Below the pieces are notes generated by a model. That model searched no databases. It saw only the letters and a list, made by a program, of their open reading frames with translations, and was not told where the DNA came from. A DNA stretch of 64,000 nucleotides from Prochlorococcus sp. RS04 (GTDB lineage Bacteria; Cyanobacteriota; Cyanobacteriia; PCC-6307; Cyanobiaceae): NCBI RefSeq assembly GCF_001989455.1, contig NZ_CP018346.1, positions 682,001 through 746,000 on the forward strand, given 5' to 3'. The number at the start of each line of letters is the position of its first letter. Within the stretch, counting starts at the first letter, position 1. Position numbers and translations under genes: made by a program. Positions 37,191-46,955 of this stretch are shown piece by piece.

Positions 37191-38117
37191 ATGACTTCTA
37201 CACAATCCAAACCATTACATGGAAAAGGACGTGAATGCGTCATAACTCGACGTGCCTGCTTTAGTTCTAGTCATCGTTATTGGCTTCCTGAAAAAACCCC
37301 AGAAGAAAATTTATCTCTTTTTGGAAATTGCAGTATTGCACCAGGTCATGGTCATAATTATGAACTTATTGTTTCAATGGGTGGAGAACTAGACTCTGAT
37401 GGAATGGTACTTAATCTCTCTGATGTAAAACACTCTATTAAAGATAAGGTTACTGGACAATTAGATTTTCGTTTTTTAAATGATGTCTGGCCTGAATTTA
37501 ATGTTAATAATCGAGAAGGTATACTTCCCACGACTGAGGCATTAGTAAAGGTTATTTGGAGTCGTCTAAAGGATGATTTACCTCTTACAAGTCTAAGGCT
37601 TTATGAAAACCCAAATTTATGGGCAGATTATTTTGGAAAAAACATGGAAGCATTTTTAACAGTACAAACTCATTTTGCAGCCGCTCATAGACTTGCAAAA
37701 GAAGAGATTTCCTTTGATGAAAATAAAAAAATCTATGGGAAATGTGCCAGAGTTAATGGACATGGTCATAACTATCTTGTCGATATAACTGTAAAAGGAG
37801 ACATTGATAAAAGAACGGGGATGGTTTGCGACTTATCTGCGCTCCAGGAGATAATTAATGATTTGGTTGTTGAACAACTAGATCATACTTTTCTAAATAA
37901 AGACATCGAATTTTTCCAGAATTGTGTTCCAACTGCTGAAAATATAGCTTTATATATTTCTGATATTCTTAAAAATCCAATACATGAACTTGGTGCAACA
38001 TTACACAAAATAAGACTCCAAGAGAGCCCAAATAATGCTGCAGAAATTTATGTTGATCAAAAGCTAACCAATTCATTGAAGTTAAAACTTGAAAATAGTT
38101 TAGTCTCACAAACTTGA
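37191..38117 (+). CDS. tandem 6-pyruvoyl/6-carboxy-tetrahydropterin synthase-like protein
   Basis: 308 residues made of two PTPS/QueD domains (about 15-150 and 155-295). Each has the zinc and Cys pattern: SSSHRY...NCSIAPGHGHNYEL, then FAAAHRL...KCARVNGHGHNYLV. Domain 2 has the catalytic-type LDHTFLN; domain 1 has LDFRFLN, so its catalytic His is replaced by Phe. One active and one degenerate domain are therefore likely. Role: pterin or queuosine precursor synthesis. The RibD-like reductase gene follows with a 4-nt overlap, as expected for a pterin/flavin-type pathway. Confidence 0.85.
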   Translation: MTSTQSKPLHGKGRECVITRRACFSSSHRYWLPEKTPEENLSLFGNCSIAPGHGHNYELIVSMGGELDSDGMVLNLSDVKHSIKDKVTGQLDFRFLNDVWPEFNVNNREGILPTTEALVKVIWSRLKDDLPLTSLRLYENPNLWADYFGKNMEAFLTVQTHFAAAHRLAKEEISFDENKKIYGKCARVNGHGHNYLVDITVKGDIDKRTGMVCDLSALQEIINDLVVEQLDHTFLNKDIEFFQNCVPTAENIALYISDILKNPIHELGATLHKIRLQESPNNAAEIYVDQKLTNSLKLKLENSLVSQT

Positions 38118-38764
38118 GTATCCCAAGAGTAATAATTGTTATAGCATCTAGTATTGATGGGAGAATTGCATTTCCTGGAGGTGGAGAATCGCATCTTGGA
38201 AGCGAAGAAGATAAAAAAATGTTAAATCAACACTTATCAATGGTTGACGCCACCATTTTTGGTTTAGGTACTTTAATAGCTCATCAATCAACTTACCTAA
38301 TTAAAAATCTCAATGGTAATGAAGAAGTAACAATATCAAAAAAACAACCAATTTCTATAGTTGCTTCAAATAGCAAAAAATTTAACAGTAATTGGGAATA
38401 CTTTCGTCAACCAATTAGAAGATGGCTAATAAGCTCAAGTAAAGTTGATAATTCATCGAATAATGACTTCGAGAAACAACTCTTTTTCGAAGATTCATGG
38501 AGTAAAACTTTAATTTCACTTAAAAAACAAGGGATAAATGATTTAGCTCTTTTAGGAGGTGCAAAACTTATAAATTCTTTTATAAAAGAGGATCTAATAA
38601 CAGATATAAAAATTACAATAATTCCACAAATTATTGGAGGTAAATATACATGGATCCCTCCAGAAGCAACAAATGAAATTTTTAATCTCAAAAGACTATG
38701 GGAAATAAAATCAATTAAAAATTTAATGAATAATGAAATCCATATTCATTACAAAAGAATTTGA
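38114..38764 (+). CDS. RibD C-terminal-like pyrimidine reductase
   Basis: 216 residues of the RibD/DHFR-like reductase fold: PRVIIVIASSIDGRIAFPGG near the start, DATIFGLGTLIAHQSTYLIK, and LALLGGAKLINSFIKEDLIT. No deaminase domain is fused. Riboflavin and methanopterin-type reductases share this fold; in picocyanobacteria a stand-alone reductase may complete riboflavin synthesis. It starts with TTG at 38114, overlapping the PTPS stop by 4 nt, and no better start exists downstream. Confidence 0.85.
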   Translation: MSIPRVIIVIASSIDGRIAFPGGGESHLGSEEDKKMLNQHLSMVDATIFGLGTLIAHQSTYLIKNLNGNEEVTISKKQPISIVASNSKKFNSNWEYFRQPIRRWLISSSKVDNSSNNDFEKQLFFEDSWSKTLISLKKQGINDLALLGGAKLINSFIKEDLITDIKITIIPQIIGGKYTWIPPEATNEIFNLKRLWEIKSIKNLMNNEIHIHYKRI

Positions 38765-38781
38765 AATAGATTCAATAATAA

Positions 38782-39936
38782 ATGAACCAAAAAATACATA
38801 AAGTTGAAGTCAAATTTTCAATCAAGGAAATCTCCAAGGAGATATGGAATGAATTAACAAATGAAATCAATAATCCATTCTATGAATGGACTTGGCTTAA
38901 AAACCTTGAAATATCAAAAAGTGTCTCAAGAGAAACTGGATGGCAACCTCTATATTTTGTTGCTTATAAAAATGAAGAAATATTAGGAATTGCGCCACTT
39001 TTTTTAAAAAATCATAGCTATGGAGAATTTATTTTTGATCAATCCTTTGCAAGATTGGCTCAAGAGCTGAATTTAAATTATTACCCTAAATTAATTGGAA
39101 TGAGTCCTTATAGTCCTGTAAATGGATATCAATTTCTTTATAAAAAAAATGAAGATAAGAAAGAAATTACAAATTTACTAATAAACCATATCGAAAGCTT
39201 TGCGATTACAAACAAAATTCTAAGTTGTAATTTTTTATATATTGACGAAAGCTGGGGCAACTATCTTAAATCTTTGGGATACCATAAATGGATAAATTCC
39301 AGCAGTGAATGGAGGAGTAATGGAGAAAAGACGTTTGATGATTTTCTTTGCAGATTTAACTCTAATCAGAGAAAAAATATCAAAAAAGAGAGGAAATCAA
39401 TTACTAAACAAGATATTAAAGTAGAAATTTTTAATGAAGATGATATCAACCAAGAAATCCTCAAAAAAATGCATAATTTTTATGAACAGCATTGTTCTAG
39501 GTGGGGAGTTTGGGGAAGTAAATATCTAACATCTACATTTTTCGAAAAAATTGTTGCTAATAAAAAAAATATCTTACTTTTTAGCGCATCAAAAAATGAT
39601 TCAAATGATATTTTTGCTATGTCGATGTGCGTTAAGAATAAAAAAAACTTATGGGGTAGATATTGGGGTACTCAAGAAGACATATCTAATTTACATTTTG
39701 AATTATGCTACTACCAGCCAATTGAATGGGCAATAAAAAATAATATCCATTTTTTTGATCCTGGAGCAGGTGGTAAACATAAAAGGCGGAGAGGTTTTTT
39801 TGCAAAAAGCACTATTAGCTTGCATAAGTGGTTTGACAAAAATATGGAAAATATAATTTATCCTTGGCTAAATGAAGTTAATAAACAAACCGAGAAGGGA
39901 ATTGAATTTGAGAATAATTCTATACCCTTTAAATAA
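38782..39936 (+). CDS. DUF482/COG3146 acyltransferase-like protein
   Basis: 384 residues with the FemAB/GNAT-like pattern of COG3146: NPFYEWTWLKNLEISKSVSR, LYFVAYKNEEILGIAPLFLK, RFNSNQRKNIKKERKSITKQ and FFDPGAGGKHKRRRGFFAKS. Once annotated as peptidoglycan-linked, true role uncertain. 18 nt after the reductase gene, same strand. No signal peptide. Confidence 0.85.
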   Translation: MNQKIHKVEVKFSIKEISKEIWNELTNEINNPFYEWTWLKNLEISKSVSRETGWQPLYFVAYKNEEILGIAPLFLKNHSYGEFIFDQSFARLAQELNLNYYPKLIGMSPYSPVNGYQFLYKKNEDKKEITNLLINHIESFAITNKILSCNFLYIDESWGNYLKSLGYHKWINSSSEWRSNGEKTFDDFLCRFNSNQRKNIKKERKSITKQDIKVEIFNEDDINQEILKKMHNFYEQHCSRWGVWGSKYLTSTFFEKIVANKKNILLFSASKNDSNDIFAMSMCVKNKKNLWGRYWGTQEDISNLHFELCYYQPIEWAIKNNIHFFDPGAGGKHKRRRGFFAKSTISLHKWFDKNMENIIYPWLNEVNKQTEKGIEFENNSIPFK

Positions 39937-39995
39937 AAATTATATGGCTTTTATAAAGATTATATTAGTAATATAGTTTTTATTAACTTCTAATA

Positions 39996-40382
39996 ATGGA
40001 TTCAAGTCAAAGTTTAGATGAAAAAATAAAGATTGATAATAATCTATCTAACCGATATATAGACTTAGATCCAAACGGTTATTTCATTATAAAAGTAGAT
40101 TTAGAAGAAAATAAAATAATTTTAGAGCACTTCCTAAATAATATTAATGATGAGGGATATGCGCTTGACCCAGAAACAAATGAACCAATTAAGTGCGACT
40201 CTCAAAATAAAAGAGTTTGTAATGAAGTTTTTGAAGGAATTAGTGCGAAACAACTTGGAATATTGATCACTGAAGAAAGAAATGACTTAATAACAAGATT
40301 CGATCATGCTCTATATTTAGGCCGGGAACTACAAAAAGCAGAAGAATGTTTATACAAAAAATTACCATATATCCAAGATTAA
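39996..40382 (+). CDS. DUF4346 family protein
   Basis: 128 residues resembling DUF4346, a domain seen alone in cyanobacteria and as a C-terminal part of dihydropteroate-synthase-related proteins. Segments: RYIDLDPNGYFIIKVDLEEN, AKQLGILITEERNDLITRFD and HALYLGRELQKAEECLYKKL. No membrane segment or catalytic motif seen. The assignment is from memory of the C-terminal HAxYLGREL pattern. Confidence 0.75.
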   Translation: MDSSQSLDEKIKIDNNLSNRYIDLDPNGYFIIKVDLEENKIILEHFLNNINDEGYALDPETNEPIKCDSQNKRVCNEVFEGISAKQLGILITEERNDLITRFDHALYLGRELQKAEECLYKKLPYIQD

Positions 40383-40446
40383 GAAATTAAACGAAAAAAT
40401 CTAATCTTTTCATCTGATGTTAAATTAAATAAAAATAAAAAAATTA

Positions 40447-40539
40447 ATGAACATCATCTTCTATTTTGCATTTATTGGTTTTGGTTTTGGAGCTGCTTTC
40501 GCATTAGATAAGCTCTTAAGAGCAGTTAAATTAATTTAA
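40447..40539 (+). CDS. petL: PetL-like peptide of the cytochrome b6f complex (30 aa)
   Basis: Reading ATG 40447 to TAA gives 30 residues, MNIIFYFAFIGFGFGAAFAL then DKLLRAVKLI. A single transmembrane helix followed by a LRAVKLI end is the pattern of PetL, subunit VI of cytochrome b6f. It lies between the DUF4346 gene and rimO, whose stop is 3 nt beyond. An upstream AT-rich run (AAATTAAATAAAAATAAAAA) gives no strong ribosome site. A chance open frame is possible but the composition and end are persuasive. Confidence 0.6.
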   Translation: MNIIFYFAFIGFGFGAAFALDKLLRAVKLI

Positions 40540-40542
40540 AAA

Positions 40543-41907
40543 CTACAAAATTTTAATAATCTCTCCATACAAATCATATTCATCCGCAAAAGAAATATTT
40601 GCTTCAACAAATTTACCAATATAATTTTTCAAATCATTTTTAGTATTTATAGATAAAATCACATTTCCGTCAATTTCAGGAGAGAAATTGTAGGACCGAC
40701 CTATTAATTCGTTGTTATCTGATATTTTTTCTACCAAAACTTTCATTTTAGAACCAACATATGCCTGATTTTTATCTTTAGAGATATTTTGTTGAACTGA
40801 AATAACATTATCTTTTCTTGCCTCTGCAACCTCTTGGGATACTCTATTTGGTAAATCAAAAGCTGCAGTTCCGTCCTCAGGAGAGAAAATAAACACTCCT
40901 ACATGATCAAATTTGTGTCTATACAAAAATCCCAGAAGATGTTCAAAATGTTCTTTTTTTTCTCCTGGGAAACCAACAATGAGACTAGTTCTTAATACAG
41001 CAGATGGAATTTCTTCTCTAATTTTCTCCAAAATTGATTCATTCAAAGAAGCTTGCCAAGGCCTATTCATACTCTTCAAAACATCTGAATGACTATGCTG
41101 AAGTGGCAAATCAAAGTAAGGCACGATATTCTTTGAATCTTTGAAAGCTCTAATAACTTCATTAGTTAAACCTGTTGGATAAGCATAATGTATCCTTATC
41201 CATGGAATTGGAACTTTAGAAAGCTCATTCAAAAGTTTTGCTAATGATGGTTTTCCATAAATATCTTGACCATAATTAGTTGTTATTTGACTAATTAATA
41301 TGATTTCTTGAATACCATTTTTTGCAAGACTTTTGGCTTCTGAAACTATAGATTCTATTGTTCTACTTCTTTGAGGACCTCTCAACTTAGGAATAATACA
41401 AAAAGCGCAATTATAGTTGCAGCCTTCAGCAATGCGAAGATAAGCAACAAATTTATTTTTATCTACAAAACGAGGCATTTCCTCATCTGCAATAAATTCA
41501 GGAATTTTTGAAACTTCATTAACGATTTCCCCTTTTTCTACTCTGTCTAAAACATTGGCTATTTTTTGATAATCTCCTGTTCCAACCAAACCTTTTATTT
41601 CAGGTATTTCTTTTATGAGCTCATCTTTAAAATGCTGAGCCATACAGCCTGCAACTATTACTTCCTTGCCTTGATTTGTATATTCTAGAATTTTTCTAAT
41701 AGATTCTTCTCTAGCTGTTTCAATAAAACTGCAAGTATTTACAACAACAACATTTGCATCATTTATATTGCTTTCAACTTCATAACCCTCTCTATCTAAT
41801 AAACCTTGCATATGTTCAGTATCAACAAGATTTTTCTCACAACCGACATGACTAAATGCAACCTTAGATAGTTTTTTTTCTTTTACAATGAGACTATTTT
41901 GTTTCAC
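40543..41907 (-). CDS. rimO: ribosomal protein S12 methylthiotransferase (RimO)
   Basis: Radical SAM enzyme adding a methylthio group to an Asp of ribosomal protein S12. 454 residues: UPF0004 domain with [12 protein letters not shown], radical SAM motif [20 protein letters not shown] (CxxxCxxC), and a C-terminal TRAM domain ([20 protein letters not shown]). The start region [19 protein letters not shown] is RimO-type rather than MiaB-type. Convergent with the PetL-like gene. Confidence 0.95.
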   Translation of the reverse strand: MKQNSLIVKEKKLSKVAFSHVGCEKNLVDTEHMQGLLDREGYEVESNINDANVVVVNTCSFIETAREESIRKILEYTNQGKEVIVAGCMAQHFKDELIKEIPEIKGLVGTGDYQKIANVLDRVEKGEIVNEVSKIPEFIADEEMPRFVDKNKFVAYLRIAEGCNYNCAFCIIPKLRGPQRSRTIESIVSEAKSLAKNGIQEIILISQITTNYGQDIYGKPSLAKLLNELSKVPIPWIRIHYAYPTGLTNEVIRAFKDSKNIVPYFDLPLQHSHSDVLKSMNRPWQASLNESILEKIREEIPSAVLRTSLIVGFPGEKKEHFEHLLGFLYRHKFDHVGVFIFSPEDGTAAFDLPNRVSQEVAEARKDNVISVQQNISKDKNQAYVGSKMKVLVEKISDNNELIGRSYNFSPEIDGNVILSINTKNDLKNYIGKFVEANISFADEYDLYGEIIKIL

Positions 41908-42012
41908 AACTTGAAAAATAAGAATTAAAAGATTTAAAAAGCATTTCGTATATAACTGTCATGCCTAGATAATATTAGGATAGATAATGTAAATAACAAA
42001 CTTTCTTTTTGT

Positions 42013-42948
42013 ATGGCCCTTAAGACTCTAAACAGAAGAAATAAAAAAGATTTGAAATGGCCAAAAATCATAATCGCAATTCTTAGCACTATAGGCATAG
42101 TTGATACAGGTTCGATTACTTTAAAAAACTGGGGATTATTTACTTCGCTTTCATGCCCCGGGATACAAAATGGTTGTGAAACAGTTTTAAATAGTCCATG
42201 GGGTACTTTATATGAAAATAATCAAGTTAATGTCCCTCTCTCATTAGCTGGATTTATAACATATTTTTCAATATTAGTTTTCACAATAATACTCTCGCTT
42301 AATTTAATTTCCCCAAAAGAAAAATTAAATAAGTTTTTATGGTGGTTAATATTTCTAATTTCTTGTGCGTCATCAACATTTAGCTTTTTATTGATAAATA
42401 TAATGTTCTTTAAGATTCAAGCATATTGCTTTTTTTGTATACTTTCAGCAATTTTATCGTTTTCTATCTTTATAATTTCTATGATTGGAGCAAAGTTCGA
42501 AAGTAGAGAACCAATGATTTTTAGAGGTTTTATTGTAGCAATTAGTGTCCTGCTGGGGGGCCTAATTTGGTCAACAAATGTTGACCCCTCTAATGCTATT
42601 GATGTTGCAAACCCCACTGAAAATGTATCACCAATAATTACCACTTCAAGCTCTCCCCAGAAGATAAAATTTGCAAAATTTTTAAGTGATAACAATATTG
42701 TTATGTATAGTGCATACTGGTGCCCGCATTGCCATGATCAGAAACAATTATTTGGTAAGGAAGCAGTTAAAGAATTAAAAGTTGTTGAGTGTGCCAAAGA
42801 TGGAAAAGATAATGAGTATGAGCTATGCCAAACGAAAGGAATCAGTGGATTTCCTTCTTGGGAAATAAATGGAGAAATTATTAGTGGCACGCGTGACTTA
42901 AATGAATTAGCTACAAAAACAAACTATCAGGGAGATCTTAATTTTTAA
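42013..42948 (+). CDS. VKOR-thioredoxin fusion (disulfide-forming membrane protein)
   Basis: 311 residues: a vitamin-K-epoxide-reductase domain with several membrane helices (LGLFTSLSCPG-type loop Cys in TSLSCPGIQNGCETVL, VPLSLAGFITYFSI and quinone-site YCFFCILSAILSF), then a thioredoxin-like domain with MYSAYWCPHCHDQKQLFG and GFPSWEIN cis-Pro. In cyanobacteria such fusions oxidise Cys pairs of lumenal proteins, passing electrons to quinone. It has a short basic N terminus. Its 3' end overlaps the convergent nadB by 11 bp. Confidence 0.93.
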   Translation: MALKTLNRRNKKDLKWPKIIIAILSTIGIVDTGSITLKNWGLFTSLSCPGIQNGCETVLNSPWGTLYENNQVNVPLSLAGFITYFSILVFTIILSLNLISPKEKLNKFLWWLIFLISCASSTFSFLLINIMFFKIQAYCFFCILSAILSFSIFIISMIGAKFESREPMIFRGFIVAISVLLGGLIWSTNVDPSNAIDVANPTENVSPIITTSSSPQKIKFAKFLSDNNIVMYSAYWCPHCHDQKQLFGKEAVKELKVVECAKDGKDNEYELCQTKGISGFPSWEINGEIISGTRDLNELATKTNYQGDLNF

Positions 42949-44605
42949 TAAATCTTTTTTGAATTTTTTGATCTAACTGTTGTCTTGTATGGCATTCCCA
43001 ATTTTTCTCTTTATCAGGGAAATCATCTCTATAATGCCCTCCTCTACTTTCTTCTCTAAATAGACAAGCTTTTAATAAAGTAATAGTAGTTATTTGTCTA
43101 TTCTTTAAATCAAGTAAAAGATTTAATGCTCTTCTATTACGTTCACTGAGTTTTACTTTTTGATCAAATTTTATTTTTTCAAGACAATTTAGTAAATCAT
43201 TTGTATTTAATTTATCTATATCATTTTGAATGCAATTTAAAAATTTACTCATATTTACCTTATTTCGAGATACACCTAAATTTAACCAACATAGTTTTCT
43301 TAGTTCATCAATTTTTTCAGCAATTATAGAAATTTGATCTTCTTTAGGATCTTCAATATCAAACTCTTGAAATGATCTATCAAGTTGTTCAAATTTAGAA
43401 AGGTCATTCAAAACAATTGAAGACATTTTTCTTGCGAAAACAAGACACTCCATCAGGGAATTACTTGCCAGTCTATTAGCACCATGCACACCTGTAGAAG
43501 CAACTTCTCCAACAGCATATAATCCTTTTCTTGTTGAAGATGCATTTAGATCAGTTTTAACACCCCCCATCCAATAATGAGCTGCAGGAGCTACGGGAAT
43601 AACCTCATTTAAAGGGTTAACGCCATAATCCTGACATCGACTCAAGATCGTGGGGAAGCGCTCTACAATTTTTTCTGGATCAATATACCGAAGATCTAAG
43701 CCAACATGGTCTGCATTATTATCATGCATATTTTTCATAATTGCTCTACTTACCTGATCTCTAGTAGCTAGATCACGATTTTCAAGATTTTTAACAGGAC
43801 TTTCACCATTTTTATCAACTAATATCGCTCCTTCCCCTCTAAGTGCCTCAGATATTAAGAAGCAAGGTGCACCATAAAATTTTAAAGCGGTTGGATGAAA
43901 TTGCACGAACTCTAAATCTTCAATAGCAGCTCCTGCTTTCCATGCAAGAGCAATACCTTCACCAGAGGATTGAGCAGGATTTGTTGTATTTGTGAATAAG
44001 TGCCCACCCCCACCTGTAGCCAAAACAACAGCTCTAGATTTAATCCAATATAAATTTGCTCCATCAAGAACCTGAACTCCTCTACATTCTTTATTTTCAA
44101 TGAGAAGTTCAGTTACTCTTACACCTCTACAGTGAAGAATATTTTTTTGATTCTCAATATGATCTTCTAGAACTTCAACTAATGCTCGTCCAGTACGATC
44201 TTTAACATGTAAGACTCTTCTTCGTGAATGGGCTGCTTCCAAGGTAGTAGCTAGTTGATCAGAACTTTGATCAAAAATCATCCCTAAATTCTGCAACCTT
44301 TCTACACAACCTGGAGCTTCTTTAACTAGCATTTCTACAGCTTGAAAATCACATAGTCCATCACCTGCTTTTAAAGTATCCTCAGCATGAAGATCAAATG
44401 AATCATCTTGTCTAACAACAGATGCAATTCCGCCTTGAGCCCATCTACTGGAAGATACCTTACTAGTATTTCTATTTAAAAGAAGCACTTTTAAACTTGA
44501 GGGTAATTCAAGACAAGTCATAAGGCCAGCAGCTCCAGCGCCTATAACGATTACATCCCAATTATCTATTGGTATCAGTTCTTGCGAAAATGGAGGCCTT
44601 AACAT
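42938..44605 (-). CDS. nadB: L-aspartate oxidase (NadB)
   Basis: FAD enzyme oxidising aspartate to iminoaspartate for de novo NAD synthesis. 555 residues; Rossmann VIVIGAGAAGLMTCLEL, SRWAQGGIASVVRQDDSFDL, LATGGGGHLFTNTTNPAQSS, and HPTALKFYGAPCFLISEALR with RGEGA. ANRLASNSLMECLVFAR confirms NadB over succinate dehydrogenase. Start ATG overlaps the upstream DUF3120 stop by 1 nt. No nadA is adjacent. Confidence 0.95.
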   Translation of the reverse strand: MLRPPFSQELIPIDNWDVIVIGAGAAGLMTCLELPSSLKVLLLNRNTSKVSSSRWAQGGIASVVRQDDSFDLHAEDTLKAGDGLCDFQAVEMLVKEAPGCVERLQNLGMIFDQSSDQLATTLEAAHSRRRVLHVKDRTGRALVEVLEDHIENQKNILHCRGVRVTELLIENKECRGVQVLDGANLYWIKSRAVVLATGGGGHLFTNTTNPAQSSGEGIALAWKAGAAIEDLEFVQFHPTALKFYGAPCFLISEALRGEGAILVDKNGESPVKNLENRDLATRDQVSRAIMKNMHDNNADHVGLDLRYIDPEKIVERFPTILSRCQDYGVNPLNEVIPVAPAAHYWMGGVKTDLNASSTRKGLYAVGEVASTGVHGANRLASNSLMECLVFARKMSSIVLNDLSKFEQLDRSFQEFDIEDPKEDQISIIAEKIDELRKLCWLNLGVSRNKVNMSKFLNCIQNDIDKLNTNDLLNCLEKIKFDQKVKLSERNRRALNLLLDLKNRQITTITLLKACLFREESRGGHYRDDFPDKEKNWECHTRQQLDQKIQKRFIKN

Positions 44606-45372
44606 TAAACCAATCCACTAAAAGTTGGTTGCAGAATTGCTAAAACAATAAAAATACCATCAACAATTAATGTCGTTTGAACTACGTAACCAAAAACTAA
44701 GAGTGCTTTACCACTAGTAGTATTAATTGTGCCAGAATCTAAAATTTCTTTTGAAATAAACCAGAGTATAAGAGCAACAAAAACAATAATAGATAATGAT
44801 TTTATTTGAATAAGACTCTCTGAAGTTTTTTGAAGAATCATGGGTGCATTTTCAGAATCTGCTGTAATTACCTGCTTCCATTGATCCATGATTCCGATTA
44901 AAAATATTGTAATATCAGTGACTGCGGTTCCAAATAAAGAAGAGATATAAAAACTTGAACCTATTTTCCAATTAGTACCAAATCCAATTAAAGCTAATGG
45001 GAGCACTACAGCTTCAACAGGTATGTGTAGGATAGGAAATGGGCTTAACCATCCCCAGAACAAACATCCACCAAGCCAACTACCTGATATACCAAGTAAT
45101 AATGAACTGACAATAAACCACTTATTTGATCCTTTCTGATTCAAAACAATTGCCACTAAGGCAATAACAAAAGTAAAACAAAGAGCACTTATTGGTTCTA
45201 ACCTAACCCAAGGTGCTTGAACAAAAATAGGTAAAATTACAAAAAAAGAAGACCACAATCTTAAAGATATAGGATTTGATAAAAAACTATTTTCGTATGA
45301 ATCAACTTTCTTGTTGGATTCATAGTTGAATTTATCTTTTACTTCTAAATTTTTTGTAATTAATTCTTTCAA
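44605..45372 (-). CDS. DUF3120 family membrane protein
   Basis: 255 residues with about seven hydrophobic segments and a 30-residue charged N terminus. Segments include LWSSFFVILPIFVQAPWVRL and SWLGGCLFWGWLSPFPILHI (typical of DUF3120 as I remember it), then PVEAVVLPLALIGFGTNWKI. Cyanobacterial and of unknown function. Immediately upstream of nadB with 1-nt overlap. A 37-codon open frame on the same strand lies 18 nt further upstream. Confidence 0.82.
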   Translation of the reverse strand: MKELITKNLEVKDKFNYESNKKVDSYENSFLSNPISLRLWSSFFVILPIFVQAPWVRLEPISALCFTFVIALVAIVLNQKGSNKWFIVSSLLLGISGSWLGGCLFWGWLSPFPILHIPVEAVVLPLALIGFGTNWKIGSSFYISSLFGTAVTDITIFLIGIMDQWKQVITADSENAPMILQKTSESLIQIKSLSIIVFVALILWFISKEILDSGTINTTSGKALLVFGYVVQTTLIVDGIFIVLAILQPTFSGLV

Positions 45373-45390
45373 TGAAAAAGGTAATTTTAA

Positions 45391-45504
45391 TTAATCTAAA
45401 TCGTGTTTTAGAAAACTGCGAATGCCATATTTTAATAAATAAAAGGCCCATAATTTAACACCTATATTTAGTTTTTTAAAAGTATTTAATACACTTTGAA
45501 TCAT
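45391..45504 (-). CDS. possible small protein (37 aa)
   Basis: ATG to TAA frame giving MIQSVLNTFKKLNIGVKLWA followed by FYLLKYGIRSFLKHDLD. It is amphipathic and basic, with no family I can name. It fills part of an otherwise empty 178-nt gap, lies on the same strand as the DUF3120 gene 18 nt away, and has codon use like its neighbours. Could be a leader peptide or a chance frame. Confidence 0.4.
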   Translation of the reverse strand: MIQSVLNTFKKLNIGVKLWAFYLLKYGIRSFLKHDLD

Positions 45505-45550
45505 ATATAAGTTTAGAATAAATATAAATAAGAGTATTTGGCCTTAAATT

Positions 45551-46930
45551 GTGTGGCAAGAAATTAATTACAAGGAAGATCCCATTGATCTTTTGGTTCC
45601 TAATATTACTTATAAAATAAACCCTGCAGAAATTGAAAGTATTGAAGCTAATTCTATTGCTGAAGAAATCGGATTTGAAAAAGGTGATTCAATAATTAGT
45701 ATTAATGGGAAAAAACCAAGAGATTTAATTGATTATCAAATTCTGATTAGTGAAGAAATTTTAGACATATCAGTTTTAGATAAAAATCATGAGATTCACA
45801 ATATAAATATTGAAAAAGATCAAGACGTTAATTTAGGTATAAATTTTAAAGATGCATTATTTGATTCAATAAAGCAATGCAATAATAGATGTCCATTTTG
45901 TTTTATTGATCAACAGCCAAGTGGTAAAAGAAAAAGCCTTTACATAAAAGATGATGATTATAGATTAAGTTTTCTATATGGCTCTTATTTAACTCTTACG
46001 AATTTAAAAAAAGAAGACTGGGAAAGGATTGCTTTGCAAAAACTATCCCCACTTTTTATTTCAGTTCATGCTACTGATCCCGCCACAAGAGAAAAATTAT
46101 TAAAAAATAAAAAAGCAGGAGTGATACTTGATCAAATTTCGTGGTTTGAAAAAAACTCTATTCAAATACATGCTCAAATAGTTGTTTGTCCAGATATTAA
46201 TGATGGGGATATTCTTGAGAAATCAATTTTGGAACTTGCTGAATTCTACAAAAAAACCTCTCAAACAGTACTTTCAGTGGCAATAGTTCCTGTAGGACTT
46301 ACAAAATTTAGACCAGAAAATGATGGATTGAAATCAATAAGCCCAGAATACGCCAAAAAAACTATTAAACAAGTAGAGAGAATTCAAGCCTCTCTACAAA
46401 ATACTCTTGGGACTCGTTTTTGTTGGCTAGCAGACGAATGGTATTTAATTGCTGGGACAAACTTACCTAGTTACAAAACCTACGAAAATATGCCACAGGA
46501 ATCCAATGGAGTTGGGACTATTAGAAACTTTCTAGAAACATTAAAAGAGAAGACTCAAAACCTACCCCAAAAAGTAAAAAAGCCAAAAAAAGTTAGTTGG
46601 ATTGTTGGTAAATTAGTTTATGAAGCCCTAATTCCTACAGTTAAAAAATTAAACTTAATTAATGGATTAACAATTAATTTATATGGTTTGCCAAGTATTT
46701 ATTGGGGCCAAGATCAAGTTGTTACAGGTCTTCTTACTGGAGAAGATCTAATTTACGGGCTGAAAAATAAGGATTTAGGAGAAGCTGTTTACATACCATC
46801 TATTATGTTAAAAATTAATACTGATTTATTTTTAGATGATAAAAATATTCAAGAAGTTGAGAATCAAATAAATACTAAAATTCACGTTCTTGATGATTCA
46901 AATGATATTATTAATACTTTGATTGGTTAA
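45551..46930 (+). CDS. PDZ-radical SAM/DUF512 protein (TIGR03279-like)
   Basis: 459 residues: an N-terminal PDZ-like segment (PAEIESIEANSIAEEIGFEK, GDSIISINGKKPRDL), a radical-SAM-like FeS motif KQCNNRCPFCFIDQQPSGKR, and a C-terminal DUF512 region with GVGTIRNFLE. This order is the cyanobacterial FeS-protein family TIGR03279. The Cys spacing here is C-N-N-R-C-P-F-C (CxxxCxxC). Substrate unknown. Longest start is GTG 45551 (WQEINYKEDP); an alternative is not obvious. Confidence 0.88.
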   Translation: MWQEINYKEDPIDLLVPNITYKINPAEIESIEANSIAEEIGFEKGDSIISINGKKPRDLIDYQILISEEILDISVLDKNHEIHNINIEKDQDVNLGINFKDALFDSIKQCNNRCPFCFIDQQPSGKRKSLYIKDDDYRLSFLYGSYLTLTNLKKEDWERIALQKLSPLFISVHATDPATREKLLKNKKAGVILDQISWFEKNSIQIHAQIVVCPDINDGDILEKSILELAEFYKKTSQTVLSVAIVPVGLTKFRPENDGLKSISPEYAKKTIKQVERIQASLQNTLGTRFCWLADEWYLIAGTNLPSYKTYENMPQESNGVGTIRNFLETLKEKTQNLPQKVKKPKKVSWIVGKLVYEALIPTVKKLNLINGLTINLYGLPSIYWGQDQVVTGLLTGEDLIYGLKNKDLGEAVYIPSIMLKINTDLFLDDKNIQEVENQINTKIHVLDDSNDIINTLIG

Positions 46931-46955
46931 TCGAATATTTTCGAAACTATAAAAC

